Positions 45,930 to 57,371 of a stretch of DNA of 64,000 nt are shown here, piece after piece. The stretch spans positions 64,525,103 to 64,589,102 of the forward strand of contig CM057231.1 in NCBI GenBank assembly GCA_029891385.1. The letters run 5' to 3'. Within the stretch, counting starts at the first letter, position 1. Each line of letters begins with the position of its first letter. This DNA is from Erythroxylum novogranatense (taxonomy: Eukaryota; Streptophyta; Magnoliopsida; Malpighiales; Erythroxylaceae). The position numbers and the translations under genes were made by a program. Below the pieces are notes generated by a model. It searched no databases and was not told the origin of the DNA. It saw only the letters and a program-made list of their open reading frames with translations.

Positions 45930-48068
45930 TGTTAGACCCTGAATTTTTTTTATGATGTTATTAAGCATGAATTGTGTTAATTATATGTTTATGCCTTAGT
46001 TGATTTATTTGGGGTATTATTGGATAATTAATGTTTAATTGTGGTTAAGTAAGAATTAAAAGGGTAATATGTGTGAGGGCATTTTGGGAAGGTTACTTGA
46101 GTTAGAGTGGTTTAGGCTTTGTTTGGAGGGGTAACATGGTCATTGACCATTTCATTTAGACCTAAGAAAACTAGACTTAGAAAGAAAAGAAGGAGAAGGA
46201 AGAAGAGAAGGTGTCGTGGGTGGAGGAAGAGAGAAGAGAAGAGAGTTTTGTGATTTCCAGCGATTTTCGACAGATTCGAAGTATATCCGGGGAAGTTTTG
46301 CTTTGTTTAAACTTGTTATGGTTAGATTTAACCTAGAGAATGTTGAATGTAACAGAATCGAAGGATTAGGGTTTTAGAGCAAAAATGGTTAGATTTCTTG
46401 GGTTGATGCATTTATGACTGATTTTGAGTTGCTACTGAGTTAGAAATGTAGCATAAGATATGATCTAAGGCTTAGGTTTGTTGCATTTGAGTTTGGAAAA
46501 GGATTGAAATCGAAAAATGCAGAAAATTGGGGTTCGTAGTCGCCTCTCCAACCCGCATGTCGCGATGTGCTCATGAGCACGCCATGACGTCTTGGAGAAG
46601 TGGAGATACGCCATGGCGTGCCTGAAAAGCGCGTGCCGCCTTAAGATAGTGTGCGTCGCGACGCGGCGAGAGGTGAGCACGCCGCGACGCACACTTTGGT
46701 GCACGCCGCGGCAAATCTTCGCCGCGGCGAGCCCCAGGTTATCCAAAAGTGAAATTTTTGGTATTTTGGGCATATCTTTTGGTGTAGATGTCCAATTGAG
46801 GTGATTCTTGATTCATTGTGAACTAGAGATTAAGGGTTACAAGTTGTATAAAGAAAGGAAGTTCGGAATTTTCCTCGAAGGGTTCGAAATTTTAGGAGGA
46901 GGTCGAATATAGACTTTTAGTGCTTTATTTTGGATTTCCAAGCTTTGAATATTTTCTGTGGATATTGATTGAATGAAAACTTGGTTTTTTTTAGGAAACC
47001 AAGCTGATCCGATTCCATCGCAAGAGGAAGGACACCAGTGAGTCAGATACTCAAGCGATATTAGGTGGGTAATATGTTTATGGTTATTGTGTGTATGGGA
47101 AAATTGCCTTATGTATACTTGCTTGCATTTTGTGACCTTGTTTGTGTTGAATTATATGAGGAATATTGAACTTGCATTATGACTATGATTATGCATGGCT
47201 TTGATAGGCCTTATGACATTTTGCAAAATTAAAAAATGAGAATTTCGAAAGCTTTGATAAAATGCTTTGAGTATGAAATGAATGGATTATGTGTCTTGTT
47301 TAGGTAAGAGAGTTACGAATGGAGTCACGTGCACGTTGACGTATAGCCTTTTCCCGACTGCCCGCTTGAGGCAATGAGATCCTTGAGAAATCAGACTCGG
47401 ATAGTTTACGGTATAAACTTCGGTTTATCCGGATCGTTTTACGGAACTCTCGAACCATTTGTGTGCATTCATATTTGAATTGCCGAGCATGATACATGAT
47501 GAGTTGTATATTATGAATCTCTTGACATATGATATTGATGATTGTAAATCGATAAGTGTTGACTTGCTATGAGCTTGTATATATTTCCATATATGCTTGA
47601 TTGTGTGGCTCGTTGCCAATGGCTATAAACATATATGCCACTGAGCTTCGCAGCTCACCCTATTACTCTCCTCCTCAGGTGCAGATCGAGACGATTGTTG
47701 ACCTTGCAAGGCATCGAAAACTTCAAGCTAGTTAGGAGCCTTGTATTAAGTTAATATTTTGGTTAGCCCGCCAACATATCATCATGGAGCATACTTATGT
47801 ATTTTGGATTTTAAACTTTATTTTGTATTATGCTACCTTTGAGAATACTTGCTGAATATCCTTTAATTTGTAATGGCATGAAGTCCCTTAGTTTATGGGG
47901 TGTTTAATTGTTTTAAGGTGTGCAAAATTGCATGTATGAGTATGTGTCTGTATCGAATTATGTATATATATGGATGTTGGGATCGGGTCTGATGTTATGG
48001 GGTGCCCGTCGCCAGCGCTAGCCGAGGGGCCGCCTCGGGAATCAGGGATCCGGGGCCCGGGCCCAACA
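45930..48068 (+). repeat. 5' LTR of Tekay-4, 2139 bp
   Basis: Starts TGTTAGACCCTG, ends GGGGCCCGGGCCCAACA. A CpG-rich block with CGCCGCGACG and CGTCGCGACG motifs lies at 46555-46740. A stretch at 47320-47460 (CACGTGCACGTTGACG, then ACGGAACTCTCGAACC) matches the Tekay-1 LTR. An AT-rich TATATATTTCCATATATG at about 47577-47594 may be the TATA region. ORFs inside the LTR are not supported. Confidence 0.92.
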
Positions 48069-48072
48069 TGTT

Positions 48073-48084
48073 TGGTATCAGAGC
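48073..48084 (+). other. Primer binding site of Tekay-4
   Basis: TGGTATCAGAGC, an exact initiator-Met type PBS, four bases after the LTR end. Confidence 0.9.
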
Positions 48085-48236
48085 GCCTAGGTTCAGTGTC
48101 CTTGGCTTAGATTGCATAATAGGATGAACTGTGTGATATATGATTAATTGTTGCATTGATTAAGTGACATGCATGTCATGCATACATGTAGATTGACATA
48201 TAGCTAATACTTAGTGTTTCCATTTGAAGGAGTACG

Positions 48237-48406
48237 ATGCTACCTCGTAGAAGAACACGAGGAGTTATGCAAGGATCTGCTGCACCTGACTCTCCAATTA
48301 GAGAGGAGAGGACTGATGAGTCAGTAGCCCCAGGGAATGCTGAGGCTTCTGTAGGGCTAGGTAGTGAGCCCATTCCTTTACAGACTCGGGAGTTGCCAGT
48401 TCCGCA
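48237..48406 (+). pseudogene. Tekay-4 gag, N-terminal piece
   Basis: The ATG at 48237 opens MLPRRRTRGVMQGSAAPDSP and the frame runs to the Angela-2 insertion. The reading continues at 59312 with QQQVPPLDPRLF, as in Tekay-1. CCGCA at 48402-48406 is the target duplication of Angela-2. The 97-aa open frame running on into Angela-2 is chimeric. Confidence 0.88.
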
Positions 48407-48519
48407 TGTAGGTGTAAGTCGACTTGTATTGAGATGTAAGTCGACTTATACCAGTTCGGTACTAATAAGTCGACTTCTATACCCGTGTAAGTCGACTTAT
48501 GCATATCTGATCGTGAGAT
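48407..48519 (+). repeat. LTR 5' extension with four AAGTCGACTT palindromes
   Basis: The palindromes start at 48416, 48438, 48467 and 48489. TGTTAGAGTAGTGCCC, the LTR start of Angela-1, begins only at 48520. The extension is duplicated at 57372-57486, so it was replicated as part of the LTR. The target duplication CCGCA touches TGTAGG, so integration used the new end. Confidence 0.9.
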
Positions 48520-49491
48520 TGTTAGAGTAGTGCCCAAAGGCAATCCCTTTAGCGCTTTTTGTTCATAGTCATATACAAACTTTATGAATAAATAAAGAAA
48601 GGCATGTTTCATTTATTTGATATTCTTTATGAATTGATATTGATCTTTAATCAAATTAATGAAGTCCATGATATATGACATAGCATGAAGGAAATTATGA
48701 TGTGATCATAATCCGAGATTCCTATCATGTGCAATTATGTCAAGATATCTAAATTCTCCTAGTCATAGGATTAATGAGGCTGGACATCATTAATCCCGGA
48801 TGACTAACATATGTTATACTCCTTGATTGGATCAAGCGGTGGATCTCGAAGCTGTAAATATGAGATATTTAGAGTTGACATGTGGATGCTTACTAAGGGT
48901 AGTAAGTACATTGGATGACCTGCCATGAGATCATCACATGGATGTCCTATTTAAATGTCGTTGATAATCTCATCATAGCAATGGTGCAAGTATCCTTAGA
49001 CTTGAGGTACTCGAGGATATCTTGATCTTGATTACGTGCTTTGACTCCATTCCTTGTTGCCTTTCGGAGGTTACTCATAGGGTGGTGCTTGGAGTGCAGC
49101 TTGAGGTATTGAAGGTAATTGAGTAGCCAATAAAGGATTCATCACTTACGTGATAGCGAAGAGATACCACAACCTCTTCGTCGGGATCATTACTTTAAGT
49201 CTCTCGGCGAGCATAAATATGTCATGAAGAGTGTCTTCATGGACATATAAAGTAATGAGTCTAAGGCAGAACCGATATCACTTGGGCTAGACTTAGTCTA
49301 GTAAGAGTTGACACTTTGACCATACTCATAACCAAGTGGGGTATAGAATGATGAAAGGACGAATTGCACAGTAATTATCTATAGAAGGGTTCGTGATCTG
49401 GTTCGTGATGAATTCATCAAACCAATTACTTTCCGGTCAATTGGGGGTCATGATGTGTTGCTAGACGCCGCTCATGACTTGCTCAGATTAA

Positions 49492-49725
49492 GGGGGTGTT
49501 TGGTTTGAGGGTTTGGGAATGAAGGAATGGAATGATAGTAAAAAGTAATGTTTGCTTTGGGGTTTTCAATTCCAAGAGAATGGATTTATTCCATTAAATT
49601 TGGGAATCTACTAAACCCCCCAAAAGGGTAGGTATCAAGTTTTCATTCCAATCTAGTAGTTACTATTTATACCCCTCCCCCACATAAGCAATTTTTATTC
49701 TTACTCATCACTCATCATCATCATC

Positions 49726-49796
<71 letters not shown>

Positions 49797-49811
49797 TACT
49801 ATTACTACTAT

Positions 49812-49873
<62 letters not shown>

Positions 49874-50010
49874 TTATTATTATTATTAATTATTGTTATT
49901 ATTATTATTATTATTATTATTTTATTAATTATTGTTATTATTATTACTATTATTATTATTATTATTAAGTTTTAAACTCATTATTATTATTATTAATTAT
50001 TGTTGTTGTT

Positions 50011-50047
<37 letters not shown>

Positions 50048-50106
50048 TAATAATAATAATAATAATAATTATTATTATTATTATTATCCTTATTATTCTT
50101 ATGATT

Positions 50107-50138
<32 letters not shown>

Positions 50139-50538
50139 TATTATTATTATACTGAAATTAATTATCTTATTATTATTATTATTATTATTTATTTATTTTT
50201 ATTATTAATGTTATTATATGAAATTAATTATCTTATTATTATTATTATTAATTATTAATTTTATTATACGAAATTAATTATCTTATTATTATTATTATTG
50301 TTATAAATTTTGTAATAATAATAATAATAAATATGATATGGAAATATGATATGAAAAAATGGTATTATATTATCTTTCATTCCCATTAATGCAACAAACC
50401 AAATAATATTATTGGTATTAATACAAAAACCCAAGTTACAAACCAAACATCATTTTTTATTTTTCATACCCATTCCCATTCCCTTCTACTATTATACCCA
50501 TATCCATACCCAACTCCGTGCTCAAACCAAATGCCCCC
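49492..50538. mobile_element. Harbinger-like MITE, 1047 bp
   Basis: Absent from the 3' LTR, where the sequence runs CAGATTAAGTG. Termini are GGGGGTGTTTGGTTTGAG and CTCAAACCAAATGCCCCC (18 bp, two mismatches) with TAA on both sides (49489-49491 and 50539-50541). This TSD and end type match PIF/Harbinger (Tourist) elements. The core is trinucleotide repeat. It has no coding capacity and needs a transposase from elsewhere. Confidence 0.9.
49711..50330. repeat. Compound trinucleotide microsatellite (ATT, ACT, ATC)
   Basis: Runs of ATT/TTA, then about 20 ACT units (about 49795-49870), then interrupted ATT runs, ATA runs (50010-50070), an ATC run (about 50107-50138) and more ATT, with short repeats of GAAATTAATTATCTTATT between. 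It fills most of the MITE. Length may be collapsed or expanded in the assembly. Confidence 0.9.
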
Positions 50539-50819
50539 TAAGTGTTAATCTAAGTGGCCAACATAACCGGGAACCTAAAGGGTCACACGCATAAGAGTGT
50601 TTCAGAGAATCCGTAAAATAGTATTGGACTGAGTTCCAATTATGGAGAGCATTAGGATTAAATGGATCCCGATGAGATCGCGACATCGATATTGCTGAAA
50701 AAGGTTTCCGGGAGTTTTTCCCTACCGGGACCCGGTAGGCCGATAGGACCGACCCCAGTTAGACTGGACCTTAGCAATTATATATTAATTGATTAATTAA
50801 GTAATCAATTAATTGATTA

Positions 50820-50833
50820 TTATATTTATATAT
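50820..50833 (+). promoter_or_regulatory. Possible TATA region of the Angela-2 5' LTR
   Basis: TATATTTATATATG follows a TTAATTGATTAATT-rich stretch and is repeated at 58753-58766. The AT-rich context makes the exact box uncertain. Confidence 0.45.
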
Positions 50834-51382
50834 GCATATGTCGTTGGAAAGTGGGAGAAGGAAGGATAAGCTTTGAAAAGTCAAAGCTTGATTTCTTTAT
50901 TCATTAATTAGTTAATGGATATAAGCCCTCCACTTGTCATTAACTTATGGTAAGTCATTAAATGTTAAAAGACACCATGTTAAGTGGATGGGGAGGATGA
51001 TCGACGACAAGCTTAGGGTTAGAAGAAGAAAGGTTTAAGTGTTAACCTTAGAAAATGAGTTTTCATTCTTCTTCTCTCATAAGCATCATCGTTTTTATCT
51101 TCTTCTCCAAGCAATTCCAACGTTGATTCTAAGCTCTCCAAGGACAAAGGTAAGGTCTAGCAGCCTTTAATTTGTTCTAGATATTCCCGGGTCAAAGGGG
51201 TTTGTCCCGGTTAGGTTTTCTGATCTCTGCGTGGATACCTTTAGAGATAGTCTCTATTGGCTATTCAGGTTTGAGTCTTCATACCGACACATAGATCCTG
51301 GCCTTCGGGAAGGTCCTGGCAACAAAAATTTTTGTTTTCCGCACCTGGTACATGTGATGTACCTCCCGGGATTTTCCTACAG

Positions 51383-51394
51383 TGGTATCAGAGC
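51383..51394 (+). other. Primer binding site of Angela-2
   Basis: TGGTATCAGAGC starts one base after the 5' LTR end; an exact initiator-Met type PBS, as in Angela-1. Confidence 0.9.
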
Positions 51395-52503
51395 CACTTG
51401 TGTCGTGTATGAAGCTAAAACCCTAGCTAGGTCGGACTTCCTATTTGAATTTGATGTTGATGCATGTATGCTGTCCAAATTTCGAATTAATATAGGGATA
51501 TGTTTTTCGAAATTTTTCTACCCATAATTGTTTATAACATGTTATAGAATATGTCTGTGAAAGATGAGAATTTATCAATTTGATTTGGTATAGTTTTGCT
51601 AATTTATTCCCTAAGGTTCTAGATGCTGCTTTTTGACACATTCTGTGAACAGGCATGTGTATAAATTCGATAATAAATTCTAGAAAATTTTTTTTTCGGA
51701 TTGGCCTTCACCTACATGTCCCTAAGATGTTTTTGAATGTCTATGTGGATGGAAACGTATTTTCAAGGTGATTTGCTATTTATTGACGAATTTATTCTAT
51801 TCTGTTGGGAATAGCTTTGTTGATGAACACAGATTTTGAATCGGTTTTGTTGCTTAGGTTGAATGAGTTTTTGATGGCTATAAATCCTGAAAAACTTCTT
51901 GAGGCATGTTCTGAACATTTAGTAACCTGTGTAATTTTCTCAGAATTTATTGAAATTTTTTCAATGATTATTTCGAGCAATGTGTAGTACTTGGCAGTTT
52001 TGTGAACATTGCTGGGACTGTTTTGCTTGGCATAATTGAATGTGTATTTTTCAGTTCCAATGCCTTGGACCATTTTTAATGTGATTGAAAATGAGTTATC
52101 TTGATGTAGTATGCTTTCCAAACTGAATTGCTTGAATTTTGTTTTCCAAGAATTTTGGATGCCGAATAGGTCACATTAGCGTCTCGTTAGTGTATTTCAT
52201 TATCTTGCTTGTTTTGGCCGTCATAATTTTTGTGACTTGTGCCGAAGTAATTTGATAACGTATGGACTAGCTAGAGATGCTTAGGGTGATAATTTGGTGT
52301 TTCCTAAATTGTTTGGATATTTATGAGTAATGACTCGTTTTCAAGCTTTTCATGTATGGTTTGACTATATATGGCAATCATGTAACAATGAAGTGTTCAT
52401 TGGTACATCAAATTAACAGATATTACCCTAGGTATGATGGTATTGTGAATTGGGATTACACGGATTGAGAAATTAGCCGATTAGATAGCAATTTATCTTG
52501 GAT

Positions 52504-52657
52504 AAGTCGACTTACACAATGTACAAGTCGACTTGTCCGTGCACTGTAGACGCATAAGTCGACTTGCACAATGGTACAAGTCGACTTGTTCGTGCACAGT
52601 TGCACAAGTCGACTTACACCTGCATAAGTCGACTTACACAGAGGCATAAGTCGACTT
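52504..52657. repeat. Cluster of seven AAGTCGACTT palindromes in the Angela-2 leader
   Basis: Exact copies start at 52504, 52525, 52556, 52578, 52606, 52626 and 52648, about 20-31 bp apart. Flanks are usually AC or AT before and A or G after, and GTGCAC-type spacer motifs repeat. The same palindrome makes up the LTR extension of this element. Confidence 0.92.
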
Positions 52658-52855
52658 ATAACATGCATAGGAGGGATGATGGATGATTATAAGGAAAGAT
52701 TCAATGTGATTGATGAAACCTAAATCATTCCATATAGTCCTTGCGACTATAATCCTTCAGCTTGGAGTCTAGAGTTCGAAATCCCTCCTCGGTATATGAA
52801 AACTAACGCCTTCCATTAATATGGTAAGAACTAGAGTTCTTATAGGGTTGGGTTG

Positions 52856-53240
52856 TTGGGTAAACCCAAGCTCGCTCTATACGGATATGTTCGAACCATG
52901 AAAATGTGATTTTCGGATTAATGGGTTAGTTTTCACTAGAAGCGTTGGTTTGTTGAGTAAACTTAAGGTCAACGTGGACAGAGGCGAAATTGGGTAGCAT
53001 ACATCAAATGTATGCGCATCAAAGAGTTGATAACCCAATGTAAGTGCACACATCAACAAGTTGATAGCACTGATTGATAGTTGTGTCTAAGATGTAATTG
53101 GTATATCTGATACCTCCCGAGACATAAGGTGGCTTGTTGGGTAAACCCAAGGTCATGCTTAATGTCGGTTATCGATGATGCAATTGGTATGTTCGATACC
53201 TACCGATTGACCTAAGTTGTGGCTTGTTGGGTAAACCCAA
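52856..53240 (+). repeat. Four repeated small hairpins in the Angela-2 leader
   Basis: TTGGG-TAAA-CCCAA at 52856-52869, 53137-53150 and 53227-53240, and TTGAG-TAAA-CTTAA at 52953-52966 (one G-U pair in RNA). Three of the four are preceded by a TTTG or CTTG and followed by a purine-G-T/C stretch. The equivalents in Angela-1 differ in stem bases but still pair. Confidence 0.65.
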
Positions 53241-53427
53241 GGTCATTCTTAGCAATATCGGATATCAACCCACTAGGACATTATGTCATCTTGTTTCTTT
53301 GGATTCGTAATGAGGGTTATGGATTCTATGAAACTAGTGGGAACTTTTTGCATATCATTCAAGTCCTTATGATTATGCATTTATTCCTATTCTAACATTC
53401 TTTCTCTCTTTCCGTTTAGGTTAGTTG

Positions 53428-54270
53428 AAGATGTCTTCCAGTGTGAACTTACGCTCGCTAATGGATTCCAACAAGTTAACTGGACCAAATTTTTTTGACT
53501 AGCTAAGGAATCTGAGAATTGTTCTCAGATCTGAGGAACTGGGATACATCCTAGATGTTCCACTTCCAGATGCACCTGTTGTCGATGCTTCTGATGAGGA
53601 TCAGAAGGCATATCGTAAGCATCTAAAGGACAGTGACATGGCTACTTGCATTATGCTTGCCTCGATGTCACCAGAGCTGCAGAAGCAGCACGAGTCCATG
53701 GATGCTCACACTATAGTATTTCATCTTAGGGAGCTGTTTGATGAGCAAGCTCGGTCTGAAAGGTTCGAGACCTCAAGGCTTCTCTTCACCACAAAGATGA
53801 CTCCAGGGACATCTGCTGTGCAGTATGCCTTGAAGATGAATGGCTATATTGAGAGATTGGCCGTCTTAGGTTTTGTAATGGATTATGAGTTAAGTATAGA
53901 CTTAATTCTAGTTGGATTGTCCGAGAGTTATTCACAGTTCGTGTTAAACTATCGGATGAACCAAATATCCACAACAATACCTGAGTTGATCAATCTGCTC
54001 AAGACAGCTGAGCAAGCTATCAAGAATGATAGTAAGCAAGTGCTAATGGTGGCTGCTTCTTCTTCTGGTTCAAAGAAGAAAAAGAACCTAAAGAAGAAAA
54101 AGGCCAAGAAACCAAAGGGAAGCGCCATCAAGAAGAAGACCAAAGAAGCTGCCCCGAAAGGAACTTGCTTCCATTGTGGTAAAGATGGCCATTGGAGGCG
54201 CAATTGTAAAGTCTATCTAGAGTCACTGAAGCAGAAGAAGGCATCAGATGCCTCAACTACTTCAGGCATG
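53428..54270 (+). pseudogene. Angela-2 gag
   Basis: The ATG at 53428 gives MSSSVNLRSLMDSNKLTGPN, then a TGG to TAG stop near 53500. From 53638 the frame is open for 264 aa: the UBN2-type capsid region (QKQHESMDAHTIVFHLRELF ... NQISTTIPELINLLKTAEQA), a lysine-rich stretch (about 54070-54150) and a CX2CX4HX4C zinc knuckle, CFHCGKDGHWRRNC at 54166-54207, which would bind the element RNA. Apart from the one stop this is the best kept copia gag here. Confidence 0.9.
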
Positions 54271-55830
54271 TATGTCATTGAGGTTAATCTTGTTTCGATC
54301 ACAACATTTGGGTATTTGATCTGGTTGTGGCTCACATATGTAATGATATCACGGGGCCTAAGGGACGATGAGATAGCTCATGAAGGAGAAGTAGAACTGC
54401 GTGTTGGAAATGGAGCAAGAGTTCTGCATTAGCCGTAGGAACCTATGTTTTGTCTCTCCCTACTGGGCTTGTACTCGAATTGGATGATTGTTATTTTGTA
54501 CCCGTTTTGACAAAGAACAGATTGTCTGTTTCTTGTTTAAATAGAGCTGGTTTCCATTTGAATTTTAATAGCAATGGTTGTTCTATTAATTCTAATGGAA
54601 TGCTTTATGGTAATCTTGGTACATTATGCAATGGAATTTACATATTAGATATGTCTCATCCAATTATGAATGTCAATGACACCAAACGGCATAAAAGAGA
54701 TAATTTAAAGTCAACTTACTTATGGCATTGTCGGCTTGGCCATATAAATGAGACACGCATCACTAAACTCCATAAGAGTGGCAGTTTAGGGTCATTTGAT
54801 TATGAATCATTTGACACATGCGAATCTTGTTTATTAGGCAAGATGACTAAGTTACCCTTCAAGGGAAAGGGTGAACGAGCGACTGGAGTATTAGACCTAA
54901 TACATTCAAATGTATGCGGTCTGATGTCCATCCATGCTAGAAGTGGTTGTCGTTAATTCATTACCTTTATCGATGATTATTCTCGATATGGGTACTTGTA
55001 TCTGATGAGATACAAATCTGAAGCGTTTAAAAAGTTCAAACAATTCAGAAATGAAGTAGAAAACCAGCTTGGTAAAAGTATCAAGGCATTACGATCCGAT
55101 CGTGGTGGAGAATACTTAGACCAACGGTTTGGATTATCTCGGAGATAATGGCATTTTATCTCAGTGGATTCCTCCTTACACACCACAAGACAATGGTGTG
55201 GCTGAAAGGAGAAATCGAACCTTGTTGGACATGGTACGATCAATGATGGGTTTCGCAGTTACCAAAATCGTTTTGGGGTATCGCTAGAGACAAATTTGTT
55301 TACTTGTTAAGCGAGTTCCCTCTAAGGCGCTTGATGTTACTCCATATGAGATGTGGACTAACAGAAAACCTTATCTTTCTCATTTGAAAGTTTGGGGTTG
55401 TCACGCCACGTGAAGCGGATTGATCGAGATAAGTTTGAAGCAAAATCGACAAGTGTTTGTTTGTAGGATATCCTAAAGAGACCATGGGATATCAATTCTA
55501 CCACGAGGAACAAAAGGTGTTTGTTTCAAAGCATCTTTGTCTTCTTAGAGAAAGAGTTTCTTCTGCAAGAAGACGGTGGGAACAAAGTTGAACTTGAAGA
55601 AGTTCAAGATGCTCAAATAGACACAGATCAACTGCCTGAACCTGAGACTGTCACTCATTCAGATGAAGTAACAGTTCAACCTTCTACTACACACGAAGTT
55701 CGTAGGTCAAGTAGGATACGCACTATTCCCGAGAGATATGGATTTCTCGTAAGTGAACAGAATGACGTATTGTTCATAGAAGATGATGAGCTCGCTACCT
55801 ATGAAGAGGTTACGAAAAGTTGAGTCGAAA
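54271..55830 (+). pseudogene. Angela-2 protease and integrase
   Basis: The protease active site lies near 54305-54345, but about two bases are missing after the catalytic Asp codon compared with Angela-1 (which reads DTGCGSHIC), so the frame is lost. Another frameshift is at about 54430. The integrase HHCC region is at 54715-54840 (LWHCRLGHINETRI ... CESCLLGKMTKLPF); the DDE region shows [14 protein letters not shown] and ALRSDRGGEYL, with a stop (SGCR*FIT) between. From 55130 to 55500 the frame is scrambled. A linker (RRSSRIRTIPERYGFLVSEQ) follows at 55700-55760. Confidence 0.88.
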
Positions 55831-57356
55831 AATGGTTTGTGCCATGAATGCTTTGAAATGGATTCCATGTACCAAAACCAAGTATGGAATTTGGTTGATG
55901 CACTGAAAGGATAAAACCTATAGGGTGCAAATAGGTTTTTAAGAAGAAAACCGACGTGGATGGTAATGTGATTACTTATAAAGCAAGGCTTTTGGCCAAA
56001 GGATTTAAATCCGAGACAAGGAGTTGACTATGACGAGACCTTGATCCGTAGCAATGCTTAAATCTATTCGGATACTCCTAGCCATTGCCGCTCATTATGA
56101 TTATGAGATATGGCAAATGGATGTGAAGACAGCTTTCCTTAATGGAAATCTGGCCGAGGATGTGTACATGACACAACCAGAGGGCTTTACTTCCATCGAT
56201 GGCGAAAAGGTATGCAAGCTTCAGAAATCTATTTATGGATTGAAGCAAGCATCCAGGAGTTGGAACATCCGTTTTGATGAGTCAATGAAAGAGTTTGGTT
56301 TCTCACAAAATCCAGATGAATACTGTGTGTACAAGAAGGTTCATGGGACTGCAATCTTATTCCTTGTGCTATATGTGGATGACATACTGTTACTGGGAAA
56401 TGATGTTTCTATGTTGCAATCAGTTAAAATTTGGTTGTCCAAACAATTTGCGATGAAAGACCTTGGTGAAGCAACTTATATCCTCGGGATAAGAATTTAT
56501 AGAGATAGATCAAAAAGGTTGCTTGGTCTTTCACAATCATCGTACATAGACAAGATGCTAAAGAGGTTTAACATGGAGCAATCCAAGAGAGAGTTTCTTC
56601 CCATGTCTCATGGGATAACACTCTCGAAATCTATGTGTCCTAAGACACAAGATGAGAGGATGTGCATGGATCAGATCCCGTATGCATCTGCAGTAGGATC
56701 GATCATGTATGCTATGTTATGTATGAGGCCCGATGTATCGTATGCTCTGAGTGTCACGAGTAGATACCAATCGGATCCTGGTGAGGGTCACTGGGTGGCT
56801 GTCAAGAATATCCTCAAGTACTTGCGAAGGACTAAGAATGTTTTCTTGATATATGGAGATGGAAATCTCTAAGTGAGCGGGCATACGGATGCTAGTTTTC
56901 AATCTGATAAGGATGATTCAAAATCCCAGTCAGGTTATGTTTTCACACTGAACGGCGGAGCAGTCAGTTGGAAGAGTTCCAAACAAGAGATGATTGTTGA
57001 TTCGACAACCGAGGCAGAGTACATTCTTTGCATCGAGGCGTGAAGGAAGCTATTTGGATAAGAAGTTCATTCTTGAACTTGGCGTGGTTCCTAGTCGTGA
57101 TGGGCCCATCTGCTTGTATTGTGACAACAATGGGGCTATTGCTCAGGCAAAGGAACCAAGGTCTCACCAACGATCTAAACACGTACTCCACATATATCAT
57201 CTGATTCGAGAGATCATTGCCAAAGGTGATGTCGCGATCGAGAGAATTCCCACAGAGCAGAACATTGCTGATCCATGGACGAAGCCATTGTCACAGAAGA
57301 ATTTTGATTCTCATGTACTCGTTTATGGTATTAGATACCAAGGCGATTGGCTTTAG
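55831..57356 (+). pseudogene. Angela-2 RT and RNase H
   Basis: A 272-aa frame (56054-56872) holds the RT: YEIWQMDVKTAFLNGNL (first catalytic Asp), GLKQASRSWNIRFDE, FLVLYVDDILLLGNDV (YVDD), LGIRIYRDRSKRLLGLSQSS, YASAVGSIMYAMLCMRPDVS. A stop at 56870 (CTC TAA GTG) breaks the entry to RNase H, which continues [27 protein letters not shown], then, after a frameshift near 57040, CDNNGAIAQAKEPRSHQRSK and IPTEQNIADPWTKPLSQ to the TAG at 57354-57356. The RT N-terminus (55840-56050) is frameshifted. Confidence 0.92.
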
Positions 57357-57371
57357 GTAAAGTGGGAGATT
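57357..57371 (+). promoter_or_regulatory. Polypurine tract of Angela-2
   Basis: GTAAAGTGGGAGATT directly precedes TGTAGGTG, the start of the extended LTR. In Angela-1 the same tract precedes TGTTAGAG. The extension ends in GTGAGAT before TGTTAGAG (57480-57486), a weak echo of the tract's GTGGGAGAT. Confidence 0.85.

Larger units (their letters stand above)
48407..51381 (+). repeat. 5' LTR of Angela-2 (contains a MITE)
   Basis: 2975 bp in total; about 1925 bp without the MITE and one TAA, in line with 1935 bp for the 3' LTR. After the extension (48407-48519) it follows the Angela-1 LTR. A 98-aa ORF at 51231-51527 crosses the LTR end and PBS and is not supported as coding. Confidence 0.92.
51395..53427 (+). 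other. Leader (5' untranslated region) of Angela-2
   Basis: About 2 kb between PBS and gag. No coding frame is supported; the small ORFs differ from those of Angela-1. The first 1.1 kb (51395-52500) is AT-rich without recognised structure. Then follow a palindrome cluster (52504-52657) and four hairpins (52856-53240), in the same order as in Angela-1. Confidence 0.82.

Noticed and set aside
51231..51527. 98-aa ORF, similar to ones at 26749-27141 and 59156-59434
   Set aside because: It recurs because the LTR end recurs; it crosses the LTR/PBS border or the element edge, and no independent coding signal is seen.
53638..54432. Domesticated gag gene (264-aa open frame)
   Set aside because: It lies inside Angela-2 between leader and pol with matching LTRs and a stop upstream; the context is a retrotransposon gag, with no evidence of independent selection.
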